Counted from the first letter of the stretch, positions 1 through 12,191 are shown. The stretch: 64,000 bases of DNA from Phymorhynchus buccinoides (GCA_017654935.2 CM065682.1:81085747-81149746), one strand, 5' to 3'. Numbers and translations: made by a program. Notes: generated by a model from the letters alone, not told the origin.

Positions 1-597
1 GCTCCCACGCCGCTCATTCCGAGTCCCAACTCGCAGCGACACCTCCGCATGATTAGGTCGCAGAATCAGAGACCAGAAGTCCAAGGGGAGCTAATCTATG
101 TTAGGCCGTCAGGAGGCAACCAGCCGAGGAGACATTGCATTGTAATAATTTCGCTTTGTTTACATGCAAATTACGTTATATGGGTGACGCCCACACCAAC
201 GTTAGGGGTTGCTTAACGCTTTGGCTCCAGTTCACCTTTCCTGTAGCCTCCTCCCTCCATCCCTCTCCATGTCTATGTCTCTTTCTCTCTCTGGTTCCCT
301 GTCTCCGTCTTTAATAATAATAATAATACAACATAGTATTTATATAGCGCCTTTCTTTAGAATTACACTCAAGGCGCTCACGTTCACCGATTCACACGCA
401 ATTAATAATAATAATGAGGACAATTTATATAGCGCCCATCCTACTATGTAGGCTGCAGAGCGCTTTACACACAATTGAAATGAAATAAAAACATGAAACA
501 AAAATCCAATAACATGAGCAAACAAAACAATCGGCCCACCGGTCAGACTTCGTTTGGCCGGTAAAAATACACATAACAAACAGCAACAACAACTGCT

Positions 598-935
<338 letters not shown>

Positions 936-1008
936 ATGCATACGTACACTCATATAGGGGCCTACATGAACGCAATTGGGCTAACATACACATTCATTCG
1001 ATCATCAT

Positions 1009-1209
1009 CTAATTATTGTGAAAAGTTAGAGAGAGAAAGCTCTTTGAAACAAATGTTTTCATTTGGGTTTTGAAAGCGGGAAGTGCTGAATTGTTACGGA
1101 GGTGAACAGGCAGGGAGTTCCAGACAGTGGGGGAGCAAACACTAAAACTGCGCTGTCCAAAAGATTTTAAATTCACTTTAGGAACTTTCAACAGTTTGTC
1201 TGTCTCTCG
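1009..1209 (-). pseudogene. Non-LTR retrotransposon fragment (ORF2 C-terminus)
   Basis: Encodes KSFGQRSFSVCSPTVWNSLP, followed by VHLRNNSALPAF and KTQMKTFV. The pattern GxRSFSV..P..WNSLP..LR is typical of the extreme C-terminus of jockey/CR1/RTE-like reverse transcriptase proteins. Only the tail is present and it ends at a stop at 1009. Confidence 0.7.
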
Positions 1210-1289
1210 TCTGTCCTAGACACGATCGGACACAAGAAGTATACTTTCCACGCCTTAGGCCTAGCTTTGCTTTCTGTTATTAACAGTGG

Positions 1290-1660
1290 TCCGTTTCACC
1301 AGGACGGGCGCTCGAAACAGTTCGAGCGATTCGGTAGAAAACGTCTAAGAAACACCGTCGTTCGCCGAATAGCTTCGCGAGCGCTCTGACTCTTCTTCCA
1401 AAGCTACCACGCTAAAACCCATCACGTGAATGTCGTTTACATCCAGTTGCTTTGATTTAACTCTCGCAAGAACGAGATTGATAACGGCAGCACGGAGTGA
1501 ATGCATTTCTTGTTGTTGATTGGCCCATTAAGATTTGGTCAAATTAATACTTTATTGGACCAATCATACAAACTTTGTGATATTTTCCCGTCAAAGTTGT
1601 GTAAAATCGTGTCTTTTGGCGCAAACGTTCTTCACGCGCAAATCGCTCTCTTGTGAAACT
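1290..1660. repeat. Interspersed repeat, related to 6725-7005
   Basis: Shares blocks such as GTCTAAGAAACACC, CTTGTTGTTGATTGG, GACCAATCA and CGCAAACG with 6725-7005 in the same order. Probably two diverged copies of one MITE. No coding content. Confidence 0.45.
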
Positions 1661-1668
1661 TCCCTTGG

Positions 1669-1930
<262 letters not shown>

Positions 1931-2370
1931 GCTTGCTCGCTCTCACAAAATGCAGAGAATAAAACAAACATAGAAACACACACAGACAACAACACATCGT
2001 CAAACAGACGTGCGAAGTCACATATGCCTGCATTCTCAATGTTTATACAATAAACATTATATGGTGAGTTCAGAAAACGAATACCGCTTAACATATTTCT
2101 CTTATTTCAAAATTTAGCCTGCGTCAAGATTTGTATTATTCTGTCAATTAGATTAATTTGTTATTTTTGTTTTAAAAGCAGCAAAACATGTGCCTAAAAG
2201 TTAAGCAACCCCTAACATTGATGTGGGCGTTACCCATAACGTACTTTGCATGTCAAAAAAGTGAAATTATGCATGCAGGTAGGTCGATAGATAGGCTAAA
2301 TTTGTATTGATTTACAGCAACAAACAAATCTATGCCAATCACTCAGAGAAGTAACTCAGGGAACTAACTA

Positions 2371-2531
2371 TTTCACGTGAATCATGACTCACATATATTC
2401 TCACAATCGCATCGCATTGGGGTCACATTTTATGCAGTGTGGCCGGCCCTTTAAGGGGCCTGGGTGCGCACGTACAATTCGGTTCTGAACGCGATACGAT
2501 TTTGACGATGTGAGTCATGATTCACGTGAAA
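2371..2531. mobile_element. 161-bp MITE with perfect inverted ends
   Basis: Ends TTTCACGTGAATCATGACTC (2371-2390) and its reverse complement (2512-2531). A degenerate relative lies at about 2822-2935 (ATTATGACTCACGTG, CAATCGCATCGCA). Confidence 0.7.
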
Positions 2532-2564
2532 TTAATCTATTGGGTCTACTTGAGTATATGCCTT

Positions 2565-2800
2565 TGCAACTAGGGTTATTAACGCCCTTGACAGTGAGAG
2601 TAATTGCTCTTGCTGGTCAGTACTGACAAGGGCATTCACGCTTGCGAAAGGCAGCCATTTAGTGGCATCAAATAGGGGTTATTGGCGAGAGTTATCCCCC
2701 TGTCTGGTCAGTACTGAACCATCTTCCCCCACCCTCCAAGGGCATTCACTCTTGCAAAAGGTGTTCGTTGCAGACCCCAATAGGGAAAGAAAACTGGCAG
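2565..2800. repeat. Interspersed repeat, second copy at 14548-15100
   Basis: Starts GCAACTAGGGTTATTAACGC and contains AAGGGCATTCACTCTTGCAA twice. The copy at 14548-15100 has the same blocks but is interrupted by another repeat. Non-coding. Confidence 0.55.
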
Positions 2801-3044
2801 AATTATTTTTTAAACGGAAGTATTCCACGCGAATCATGACTCCGCGAATTATGACTCACGTGACCCAACCCAATCGCATCGCACCCCCGTGGCCGTACGA
2901 TTGTATGCGTGTGTGGCACCGGCTTTAGTGTCTTACCCACTTTATAGTAAAGTATGATGTGTAAAGGTAATGTTGATGTTAGTTTGTTATAGTAAAGTAT
3001 GATGTGTGAAGGTAAAAGATTTGTTAAACAAAATAGTGTCTTAC

Positions 3045-3272
3045 CCACATAAATCTTGAGCAATGAAAAGCCTGCGCGATATTTGGACAGAAATGTAGGA
3101 GGCGTTTCTTGACATCGGGATGCATGTCTTCAACACGAGAGCAGTAGACTACCTTACAGATGCAGTCCATGACGTCCCTCAGTCTTTCCTCAACTGTCTT
3201 CATAAACCCCATGTTGCGATCTGGCGAGAAGGCTCGTCTGTCCCACAAGAGAGCAACGTACCACAGAATGTC
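3045..3272 (-). CDS. Internal exon of the same unidentified gene, Cys-rich
   Basis: 228 nt, 76 open codons, acceptor CTATCAG, donor GTAAGA (3044-3039), phase 0 on both sides, so it joins 4454-4594 in frame. It encodes DILWYVALLWDRRAFSPDRN, an amphipathic stretch (FMKTVEERLRDVMDCICKVV), then six-cysteine-spaced sequence with MHPDVKKRLLHFCPN. Function unknown. Further exons were not found in the window; the gene may continue past position 1 or be split by the 141-2277 element. The donor sequence is repeated at 2929-2942. Confidence 0.6.
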
Positions 3273-3335
3273 CTGATAGATAAAAAAGGAAACGCAAAAC
3301 ACGTTCTTAATTGCGGTGCCACATGTTTTAGTAGG

Positions 3336-3785
3336 GTGTAGAGTGGCACAGAGGTAACGCGTTCGCCTCGTGTACATTGAACCCGATTTGGAGCCTGGTG
3401 GCTATAGGGGATTTTTTCCTCTCACTCTGCACTAGGCCTTATGGGTCTGAACGTGGAGCCTTTCCGGGATGAGACGATAAACCCAGGTCCTGTGTGCCCA
3501 TGACTTCGCACACGTTAAACCCAGTGGCGACGAAATAATTGTCATTTGGTCAAACTTTACACACACACACACACCTTTCCTGACTCATCAGCCAGACAAA
3601 ACTCGCATGCAACGCGCTCTCCAGGTGGGAGCAACCCGAATTTGAGAAAATTCGGTACGAGTAGGCCGTGTTGTGTCGGTGGAACGCATAGCACGCAAAA
3701 ATGGGTGGGACTGCACTAGCGCGGACGCGCTCTCCTGCTGGTTGGAGCAACCCGAATTTCACAGAGAAAAGTCTATGTGAGTAGA
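3336..3785 (+). mobile_element. tRNA-derived SINE (family A) plus partial second tail
   Basis: Head GTGTAGAGTGGCACAGAGGT resembles a tRNA A box. A middle domain with GGATGAGACGATAAACC follows, then the tail GAGCAACCCGAATTT. The central domain resembles conserved SINE cores (Nin-DC-like is my best guess). A second tail copy follows at 3660-3785. Confidence 0.75.
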
Positions 3786-4453
3786 AAATCCCAAAATACT
3801 AAAATAATGCCAAATGCATAGCTAGAGTTAAATGACACGATTTTGTTTTTTAAAAAAGCAAGATTTGTTTTATGGTGTATCATACAATGTATCAGTACTT
3901 ACAATATTGATACGATTACTGTATCATTTTTACAAGTGTTCATGTTGTTTCCTTTTTCCACTATTTATTTTCTAATACTACCTTCCGTTTCTTCTGCGAC
4001 AAGCATTCGGAACCAGATTTGTTAGAATGGATTTTTTTTTTTAGTACTCTTTTCATAGCATTTCTTTTCTTTCCTTTTTTCTTGTATTCAATTCGTTTTG
4101 CGCCTCATTACCATACCTCTTCAAATTTCACCAGAATGATCAGAAAGAACAACGTGTTCCGGAAACAAGGAGTTCTAAAAGACGTAGTTAACTCACTCAG
4201 GACTGGCTGAGATATTTCCCCTTGTTCTGTGGGGACTGGGCATTTGACTAGGTTCGTAAAACAATCACCAAAACCAAGTTATGAAGAGTTAGGCATCAAT
4301 ATTTTCAGAAAAGATTAGCAACACCATGCAGTAAACGATCGTAAAATATTAGGTTCCATACCTACGTCGTTTGTCTCCTATTGACGAAAACAGCTAACCC
4401 ATAGAAAGAAGGGATTAACAAACAAATAATAGCCATGGCTTACTCAAACTTAC

Positions 4454-4594
4454 TGTTAGGATGTCGTTCTTTGCTTCTGCAGATCCACTCGAGAAACCTG
4501 GAAAGCGGCTCAAAATGGAGCACACAACATTGTCATCTGCCCAGTAATGACAGAAGGCCGTTCGTAGCTGGTGGACATTCTTGTGACCCGTGAC
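4454..4594 (-). CDS. Internal exon of an unidentified gene
   Basis: 141 nt, 47 open codons between acceptor TTGCAG (before 4594) and donor GTAAGT (4453-4448), phase 0 on both sides. It encodes VTGHKNVHQLRTAFCHYWAD, then DNVVCSILSRFPGFSSG, ending KNDILT. Codon use and the clean splice borders look real. I do not recognise the protein. The next exon downstream is probably 3045-3272. Confidence 0.6.
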
Positions 4595-4687
4595 CTGCAA
4601 CAGTTGATCAAAAGAAAAAGAAAACAGATGAACTGTAGTTATCGTTCTTTGTGATAGGTATAAACTACCAACACATAGTGGAAGTGT

Positions 4688-4950
4688 TAACCGCCGTTTT
4701 GTCCAAATTCCGCCGTTTTGTCTATGTCTATAGACAAAACGGCGGGGCTAGAACCGCCGTTTTGTCCAAATTCCGCCGTTTTGTCTATGTCTATAGACAA
4801 AACGGCGGGGCTAGAACCGCCGTTTTCAGTGTCCAAATTTTCTATTATGATTTGAACAAAACGGCGGTTTAACAATCCGCCGTTTTGTCTATAGACAAAA
4901 CGGCGGGTTGGACAACACGGCGCTAGATTTTGAACCGCCGTTTTGTCCAA
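4688..4950. repeat. Hairpin array built from CCGCCGTTTTGT
   Basis: CCGCCGTTTTGT or its complement occurs about nine times, arranged as nested inverted repeats around TCTATAGACA. There are two tandem units of 63 bp (4691, 4754) plus variants. Strong stem-loops on either strand; no coding sense. Confidence 0.8.
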
Positions 4951-5028
4951 ATGAAAGTTGGAGTTATAAAAACTAATTCTTGACAAGTTCTCTTTTTCTT
5001 AAAAATCTTTGTTAAATAAAATGAATAA

Positions 5029-6260
<1,232 letters not shown>

Positions 6261-6582
6261 AAGTAAGATATGTTGAAAAAACAATTTTCGGTAAAGGTCC
6301 ATGTACACACATTTGTAACCACCACCACCATCTCATCCACACACACACACCCCCACCGCCTTCTGCGCACACGCTCAATGGAACTACTCCTTATTGAGAA
6401 CAAATATAATACCGCAAGAAAGTGGTAAATTGAACCGACCATCTTCATCCATAAAAAAAAGAAGCATAGCCATATCATCAATCCTCAAATACTGTATAAC
6501 AATAATATCAAATGCAGTAGAATACGAGCATTTTTGTAGGGGTGCAAGCGTGTGTCGCGACTGGGTCAGTTTACGCAAGTAT

Positions 6583-6611
6583 TCTAGTTATTATTATTAT
6601 TATTATTATTA

Positions 6612-6642
<31 letters not shown>
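6583..6642. repeat. (TTA)n microsatellite
   Basis: ATT/TTA trinucleotide run interrupted once. Confidence 0.95.
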
Positions 6643-6724
6643 CTAGCGCAACGCCTAGTACCGGAAATACCGAGCACTGGTAATCGTGTAAAAAGACTAA
6701 AAACAGGGCGAGTTTCACAAGGGC

Positions 6725-7005
6725 TAACGTTTCATCGCGCTCGCTCAATTCGGCAAAAACGGTCTAAGAAACACCCTTCGTTGGCCGACAGTTCGCATGG
6801 CGTTTTGCTCTCAGTCGAAAGGTGACAAGCGGCGAACTATCCAGAACTAGTAGGGGGTGAATACGGTTCTTCTTGTTGATTGGTATGATTACAGTTTGTT
6901 TAAAATAAAATAAAAATTTGACCAATCAGACAAGAGCTTGTAATATTCTTCCGCAAACGCTTTCTAAAGTGTTTCTTAGGCCCCGTTTGCCGTGAGCGTT
7001 ATTCG
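6725..7005. repeat. Interspersed repeat, relative of 1290-1660
   Basis: Shared ordered blocks with 1290-1660, including GTCTAAGAAACACC and GTTGATTGG. No reading frame. Confidence 0.45.
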
Positions 7006-7890
7006 CGCGGCGACCGTTACTTAGAGAAACTCGCCCCTGATACAGGCGCATTTTTTATTTTAACTTCAGTGTATTTTGTACTTATGGCCTGAAGCCAGAG
7101 ATTTGTGAGGCCCCAAGCATTATCTCCCTTCTCGCATCTGATGGAGGAAGCGAGAGAAGGCTGCTGCTGAAAATGAAATGGTACGTTTGGGGTTCTTCTT
7201 CTTCGTTTTTCCCTCCAAGTACGATTTTTGGATTGCACTTATGGTGACCAGCTGAGAAAGATCATGCATTTTTTCCCAATAATAATCAATTGCCCTTTTG
7301 TCTCTAACTAGCTGTCTAGGCCTAAAAATTATCGTCTCGACAAATCGACCAAATTTGAAATTATGTAATGCTAATCCTATTTAGATGCTTTGATGAGTAA
7401 TTGTAGGAAAAGTTTACCGCGAAACCTTGACTTTTATACTGTTATAACACTGTTTATAAAGATGGGATTATCTAAAAAGCTTGACGGCTTGTTTTGTAGT
7501 AGTAGTAACAATGTAACAATGGCGTCGAAGCTTGAAACCGCAGGATGCGAGTCAGCGACTTGCAAACTTTTTTTAGCCACAAACTGATAAAACTTGCAAA
7601 ATGTGACGTAAAAATATAAATGACATAAATTTTTAGAATGACGCACAGTGTTCTAAATGCTGTATTGTCTGCTCAAACACACGAGTCAATAGGCTACGAG
7701 AACTGAAGGTAGACTTAGAGTGACTACACCTGTTTGACCGATTGAATTAGGCAAGATCACTCCCACACACCATGAAATTACACCCCTTAATTATTTCAGA
7801 ACAATTCCTATTAAGCAAAAACAACTTACCAAGAAAATTCAAATGATGAACAGCTCAGCATCCATTAAAAATTAGGCCTTGTTCCAAGAC
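7006..7890. other. Intergenic sequence, nothing recognised
   Basis: Short frames only; none shows splice borders or a recognisable domain. I see no repeat family shared with the rest of the window. Confidence 0.5.
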
Positions 7891-7895
7891 TAGAG

Positions 7896-8010
7896 GTGTA
7901 GAGTGGCACAGAGGTAACACGTTCGCCTTGTGTCAAGTAAACCCGAGTTCAAACCTGGGTACAGGGGATTTTTCCTCACTTTGCTCTAGGCCTTACGGTC
8001 TGAACATGGA

Positions 8011-8041
<31 letters not shown>

Positions 8042-8315
8042 CATGTGCCCATGCACTTAGCACACATTAAACCCAGTGGCAATGAAAAAGTTGTCATCTG
8101 GTCAAAATTTTACCCCCCCCCCCCCCCCCCCCCCCCCCCCTCATTTCCTTGCTCATCACGACATCAGTTCAGTCACACAAAAATCGCAGGAGAAAAAAAA
8201 GGGTGGCACGCCTCTTGCTGCGACGCGCTCTCCAGGTGGGGAGCAACCCGAATTTCACAGAGACACCTGTGACAGTGTGACTATAAAGTACCCAATACTT
8301 AATACCTTATACCTA
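7896..8315 (+). mobile_element. tRNA-derived SINE (family A), near full length
   Basis: Head GTGTAGAGTGGCACAGAGGT, B-box-like GAGTTCAAACCTGGG, GGATGAGACGATAAACCGAG, TTGTCATCTGGTCAAAATTT, a C run (8113-8140), GGAGCAACCCGAATTTCACA, then ATAAAGTACCCAATACTTAA. It is the best full-length copy together with 58676-59055. Confidence 0.85.
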
Positions 8316-8319
8316 AGAT

Positions 8320-8884
8320 AATCCCAAGGTATGGTACGGCGTGGTGTGGTATTTTGAAATTCCCAGGAGAGGCCTTTCCATCTTTTACATTCAAATTATC
8401 ATCAGACGATCCAAGCCCCGGTCATTCTCTTGCTTGGTGCGGCATCATGTTGGGGACCGAATCAGAGGGACCTGGCTGGCTGGGTCAAGCTTTATAACTT
8501 CTTTTTCTTCTGTCTGCTTTCTTCTTTATTCCTGAACCATCTGGCACATTTCCGTAGATTCTCCTAAAGTTTATAATACAGCGACAGAATAGTCAGCAGT
8601 AACTGTGGTCGTTATATGAAAGGAAGGTAGGAAGATCAATGTTTGAAAACTGTCGTTGTTAGGTTACAATATTAAAATAGACAGGGTGAATTGGTTGGCC
8701 TTTGGGGACGTTCCTCATCGCCAACTCTCTTCCTCATCCCTTTGGCCGAGAGAGTGGGGATGTACTCTGGGCAAGGCTTATCCACTATAAACATGTTGGT
8801 AGCCCAGCCTGCCGGAATAGCAGCTGCCCCCTATGCTGTCTGGCAGTGATTGTCGGTAATGACATACAGGCAATACCATCTATT
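8320..8884. other. Intergenic sequence, nothing recognised
   Basis: Unique-looking sequence between a SINE and the composite repeat. Short open frames without family features. Confidence 0.4.
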
Positions 8885-9062
8885 GTACTTGATCATTCTT
8901 CTTCTTCTTCTTCTTCTGCGTTCCCAGGCCGAAAGGCCATAATGGGCAAAACGTATGTGTCCGTTTTCAGTTTTCACTGGTCTCCCTGCTGCGTACAGCC
9001 GACACATTCCAATTTCGGAGGAGCTCAACGGAGAAACGTTTTTTGGAAGATTTTTGGTAAAG

Positions 9063-9449
9063 GTCAAGATGTGTCACCCCCCTACATTTCTCGGTTAATT
9101 GTATTTTTCCGTTTTTGCCTTTCTTACCATACATAAAGCTGTATTTTAGGAACCTTTTTAGCTAATAACCTTTTTGGAATACTAACCCTATCCCTAACCC
9201 TAGCCCTAACCCTACCCCCCACCCTATAAGACGGAAAAACGCAACAAACCACAACTATGACAAATCGCAGTGTACTGCAGTACATAGTGGCGGGTAGGGT
9301 TAGGTTTAGGGTTAGGGTTAGTATTCCAAAAAGAGAATTAGCTGAAAATGTTCCTAAAATACAGCTTTAAGTAAGAAAGGCAAAAACGGAAAAATACAAT
9401 TAACCGAGAAGGGGGGGGGGGGGGGGGGGGGGGCACATCTTTACCTTTA
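9063..9449. mobile_element. Palindromic insertion tipped with telomere-like repeats
   Basis: Two arms of about 150 bp are inverted copies (TTTTTCCGTTTTTGCCTTTC against GAAAGGCAAAAACGGAAAAA). Next to the centre they carry CCCTAACCCTA repeats (9186-9216) and TAGGGTTAGGG repeats (9295-9330). The unbroken R1 copy at 15545-15850 lacks it, so it is an insertion. Confidence 0.7.
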
Positions 9450-9588
9450 CCAGATTTGTTTTTTTAAGAAGAGCAGGAGAATGGGCCAATAAGTCAGAAA
9501 GATAGTAGATGACAGAAAGCAAAGGAAAATGGCAGAGTCAAAGAGAGTGGAAGATTAGAGGAAGTTGCAAGCACAGAAGGTGGAGGAA

Positions 9589-9778
9589 CTCAGGGCTCCC
9601 AATCGCCCCGCAAAACAAGGGGTCCCAGGGACTTCTTCACTTACATTATAGAGGGTCCTAGAGGCGGGATAGAGGGTCCCAGTGGCATTGCAAATGTTAA
9701 AAAGAATTTTTCTAGTGCACCCCTGGGACCCCCTACACATTCTTTTAGAGGGTTCTTGAGAATTTTAGTGCTCCCTGG
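9589..9778 (+). repeat. GGGTCCC interspersed repeat
   Basis: About 190 bp: AGGGCTCCCAATCG, AAGGGGTCCCAGGGACT, TAGAGGCGGGATAGAGGGTC, TTTTTCTAGTGCA, TTCTTTTAGAGGGT. Same family at 29056-29245, 48995-49112, 63342-63556 (minus) and 63725-63890. Confidence 0.75.
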
Positions 9779-10164
9779 GAACCAACTATTTTTACGAAAG
9801 ACTCCCCGGTATCCCCACGGGGAGAGACTCGTGGAGGGGGTAGGGTCATCCAGCTCCCCGTATGGAGGCATGAGGCATCCACCCACTGCCCCGGTTGATC
9901 ACTTAAAGTACTTTTTCTGTGTTTCAGGCCTGCCTTCCTGGTGATGACTCCCAGTGCTTCCCCTGGTTCCAGAAAACTGACCAGTGATGGGATGGATGGA
10001 CAATGTTTCGACCTCACTTTCCTCTGACCAACAGTATAACGAGGCAGTCGCAAAAGTACTACACAACAGGCCTTTTTTCTTTCTTACGTATTTTATGGTT
10101 CAAATACCTAAAACTAAGAAATAGTTAGACAAAAAAAAAAAAGACAAAAAGAAAGTTAGACCCA

Positions 10165-10372
10165 GCGTGTCCGTCTTCGGCTGGAGAAAATCTTTGTAAG
10201 AGTTTTTATATATATATATAATAAAGGCAGGAGAATGGACCAGTGAGGCAGAAAGATATGACAGTAAGCAAACAGAGTCAAAAAGAGTGACAGATTTGAG
10301 GAAGATATAAGCACAGAACTTCCAGAAGGTTGGAGAATTATTTGTACGAAATACCCTCCAGTATCCCCACGT
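10165..10372 (+). repeat. R1 repeat, 3' half, abutting the glycosyltransferase CDS
   Basis: Contains GTCCGTCTTCGGCTGGAG, GGCAGGAGAATGGACCA and CCAGTATCCCCACG. It ends within about 20 bp of the start codon at 10389, so it supplies the promoter or 5' UTR of that gene. Confidence 0.65.
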
Positions 10373-10388
10373 GGGAGGACTATCCACC

Positions 10389-11453
10389 ATGAAAGTCAAC
10401 TCTGTTCGCTTGCTGTTGGTGGCCATTGCTTTCATCATCGTGGTCACTGCCATCTACTTTGCCCTCATCCCTCACCATTTCTTCCATCCCCACAACCAAG
10501 AAAAGAAGACCGCGTTCGCCTCGTCACCGACCGTTTCACCGCCCAACACCACAGAAAAGATCTCGGGGGAAGAGGAAGAGTCCCGCAGCTTCATCATCAC
10601 AACCAACGTCGAAACTTCCCTGGAGTTGGCCAAAACGATCCACCGAGAGCACGGACTGGTCCTCTTCACCATGATCAACGATGCCTTTTTCGAGTTTGCC
10701 GCCAGCTGGTGCTGTAACACCGCAGCGTTTCCCGGCATCCACCAGAGGGCGCTCTTCCTGGCCACCGATTTGCCGACGGGCCAGCGCTTGCGGAGCCTGT
10801 TCCCGGACGTTTCCGTCGTGGCTTTGCCGGGCGCTCGGTTCCGGGGCTCCCAGGAGTACAGCCGGGCGGGGTACGTGCGCATGATGGTGGAGCGCACCCG
10901 CTTTGTCGACCGCCTGCTGGGAGCCGGGGTTCGGGTGCTGCTCTTCGAGGTGGACTGTGTGTGGCTGAGCGACCCCCTGCCACTGGTTCTTTCCCAGCAG
11001 TCCCAGCGGGACATCACCGCTACTAGGGTGACGGGAAAGGACACGACCGCGGGAGGGTTCCTTCTTCTCAACCCTACCCCCGCCGCTGTGCAGTTCTGGC
11101 ACAAGCTCACAGCTATGATGAAGAGTCTCCTCGCCCGGCTGAAAGATCACCCCGCGACTGCCGTGGTGTCCGAGGGCCTGAACGACCAGGAGTTCTTCAC
11201 CAGCCTGGCTCGCCGGAGGTACGCGGGGGTCAGGATCGTGTACCTGCCGTCGGACGCGTTCCCGGACGGCAAGTGGTACGGGCTGTCGCCGCGGCAGCGC
11301 GAGAAGTCGAGGCGGCGGCCCGTGATCGTCAACAACAACTGGCTGCTGGGAAACGATGCCAAGCGGCGGCGCGCGAAGGCGTTCGGCCACTGGTTTTGGG
11401 ACGAGGCGCGGGGAAAGTGCAATTCTTCTGCGGTGAATCGTATCCGACATTGA
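10389..11453 (+). CDS. Type II membrane nucleotide-diphospho-sugar transferase (PF03407-like)
   Basis: A 354-aa protein with a short cytosolic N-terminus, one membrane anchor (residues about 7-28, LLLVAIAFIIVVTAIYFAL) and a luminal domain, the layout of a Golgi glycosyltransferase. The domain resembles the Nucleotid_trans family (PF03407): LLFEVDCVWLSDPLP at 185-199 replaces the usual D-x-D..W..DP motif, so the metal-binding triad is E187-V188-D189. Then TAGGFLLLNPTP 220-231, LNDQEFF 264-270, LPSDAFPDG 286-294 and NNNWLLG 315-321. N-glycosylation sequons at N53 and N345. Start chosen at the ATG in ccaccATG; the frame is open a few codons further up but begins without ATG. No intron inside; it may be a single-exon gene or a last exon. 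GC is well above the flanks. Donor and acceptor sugars are unknown. A mobile repeat ends about 15 bp before the start. Confidence 0.85.
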   Translation: MKVNSVRLLLVAIAFIIVVTAIYFALIPHHFFHPHNQEKKTAFASSPTVSPPNTTEKISGEEEESRSFIITTNVETSLELAKTIHREHGLVLFTMINDAFFEFAASWCCNTAAFPGIHQRALFLATDLPTGQRLRSLFPDVSVVALPGARFRGSQEYSRAGYVRMMVERTRFVDRLLGAGVRVLLFEVDCVWLSDPLPLVLSQQSQRDITATRVTGKDTTAGGFLLLNPTPAAVQFWHKLTAMMKSLLARLKDHPATAVVSEGLNDQEFFTSLARRRYAGVRIVYLPSDAFPDGKWYGLSPRQREKSRRRPVIVNNNWLLGNDAKRRRAKAFGHWFWDEARGKCNSSAVNRIRH

Positions 11454-11731
11454 AAATATCTTCTTCTTTTTTTTGCTGTGGACAGCGAGGGTTTGGGGCA
11501 GAGGGGTTAGAGGACAGGGGAGTATTTTTATAGGAAAATATGTCGAGTCAAACTGGTTTTTTTAATCGTTTTGTTTTCAATAGTGCTGGTATTTTGGTGT
11601 GTTTTTTTTTTTTAATGGGGAAAGTGAGATGAGGAAGAAGATGACTTTGGGAGAGATGACTTTCTTAAAATTAAAATGAAAAAGAATGGCACGTTTGGGG
11701 ACATGTTTATCAGCATCAGCATTTTTTAACT

Positions 11732-11873
11732 AATAAACTATTGTTTATCAGTGCATTCTGTAAACGGTTGTATGTCATCAGCGTTTATTGCTTGTATTAA
11801 AAAAAATCTAAACTAAGTATTTAATCAGTCATCTACTAAGTACTATATGCTTATGAAGGGAACATTAAATAAA
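11732..11873 (+). terminator. Polyadenylation signals after the glycosyltransferase gene
   Basis: AATAAA at 11732-11737 and again at 11868-11873, 280 and 415 bp after the stop codon at 11453. Either could end the transcript; no other gene begins in between. Confidence 0.5.
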
Positions 11874-12191
11874 ATTAAATGCGTTTTACTTTTGTAAGTC
11901 GCATTACAAGACTGGTGTTATAAATCCAAATCGAAATTGATTTAAATTTTGGTAAGCCATCCTTTAGCATTTCCTGAAACGAAGTTGACTGCTGGTTTCA
12001 GTAAAATTCTCAGCAAATTCGAAAATAAAAAGCCTCAAAAGAAAAGATTTCATAACATTAAAAACAGGTGACGACGTTTCGGGCTCAACCTTGTTTTCTA
12101 GTAGCTAAAAATTGACATGACATAGTGACATACATGACGTAGTGACATGCTGTGATACATGACGTAAAGTGATGTCACTGTCCATTGTCCA
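11874..12191. other. Intergenic sequence, nothing recognised
   Basis: AT-rich, includes direct repeats of GACATAGTGACATACATGAC type at 12116-12165. No gene. Confidence 0.4.

Larger units (their letters stand above)
8885..9810 (+). repeat. Composite repeat R1, twice interrupted
   Basis: R1 is a 0.3-kb interspersed repeat running from TTCCCAGGCCATAATGGGC-like sequence, through GGTCTCCCTGCTGCGTACAG and GGCAGGAGAATGGRCCA, to GAAAGACTCCCCRGTATCCC. This copy is split by a palindrome (9063-9449) and by a GGGTCCC repeat (9589-9778). Other copies: 10165-10372, 15545-15850 (minus), 28965-29375, 31845-32100, 53440-53765. Confidence 0.65.

Noticed and set aside
3336..3420. Functional tRNA gene at SINE heads
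   Set aside because: A/B box resemblance only; no cloverleaf that I could fold, and many dispersed copies with the same 3' body.
7017..7238. Possible exon on the minus strand (QQPSLASSIRCEKG...)
   Set aside because: A TTTTCAG precedes it, but no donor in phase and no recognisable protein.
9186..9330. Chromosome end
   Set aside because: Telomeric motifs are short, inverted and flanked by ordinary sequence on both sides.
10472..11450. Frames of 212 and 304 codons opposite the glycosyltransferase
   Set aside because: Antisense shadows of a GC-rich gene; no family motifs, whereas the plus frame has a membrane anchor and sugar transferase motifs.
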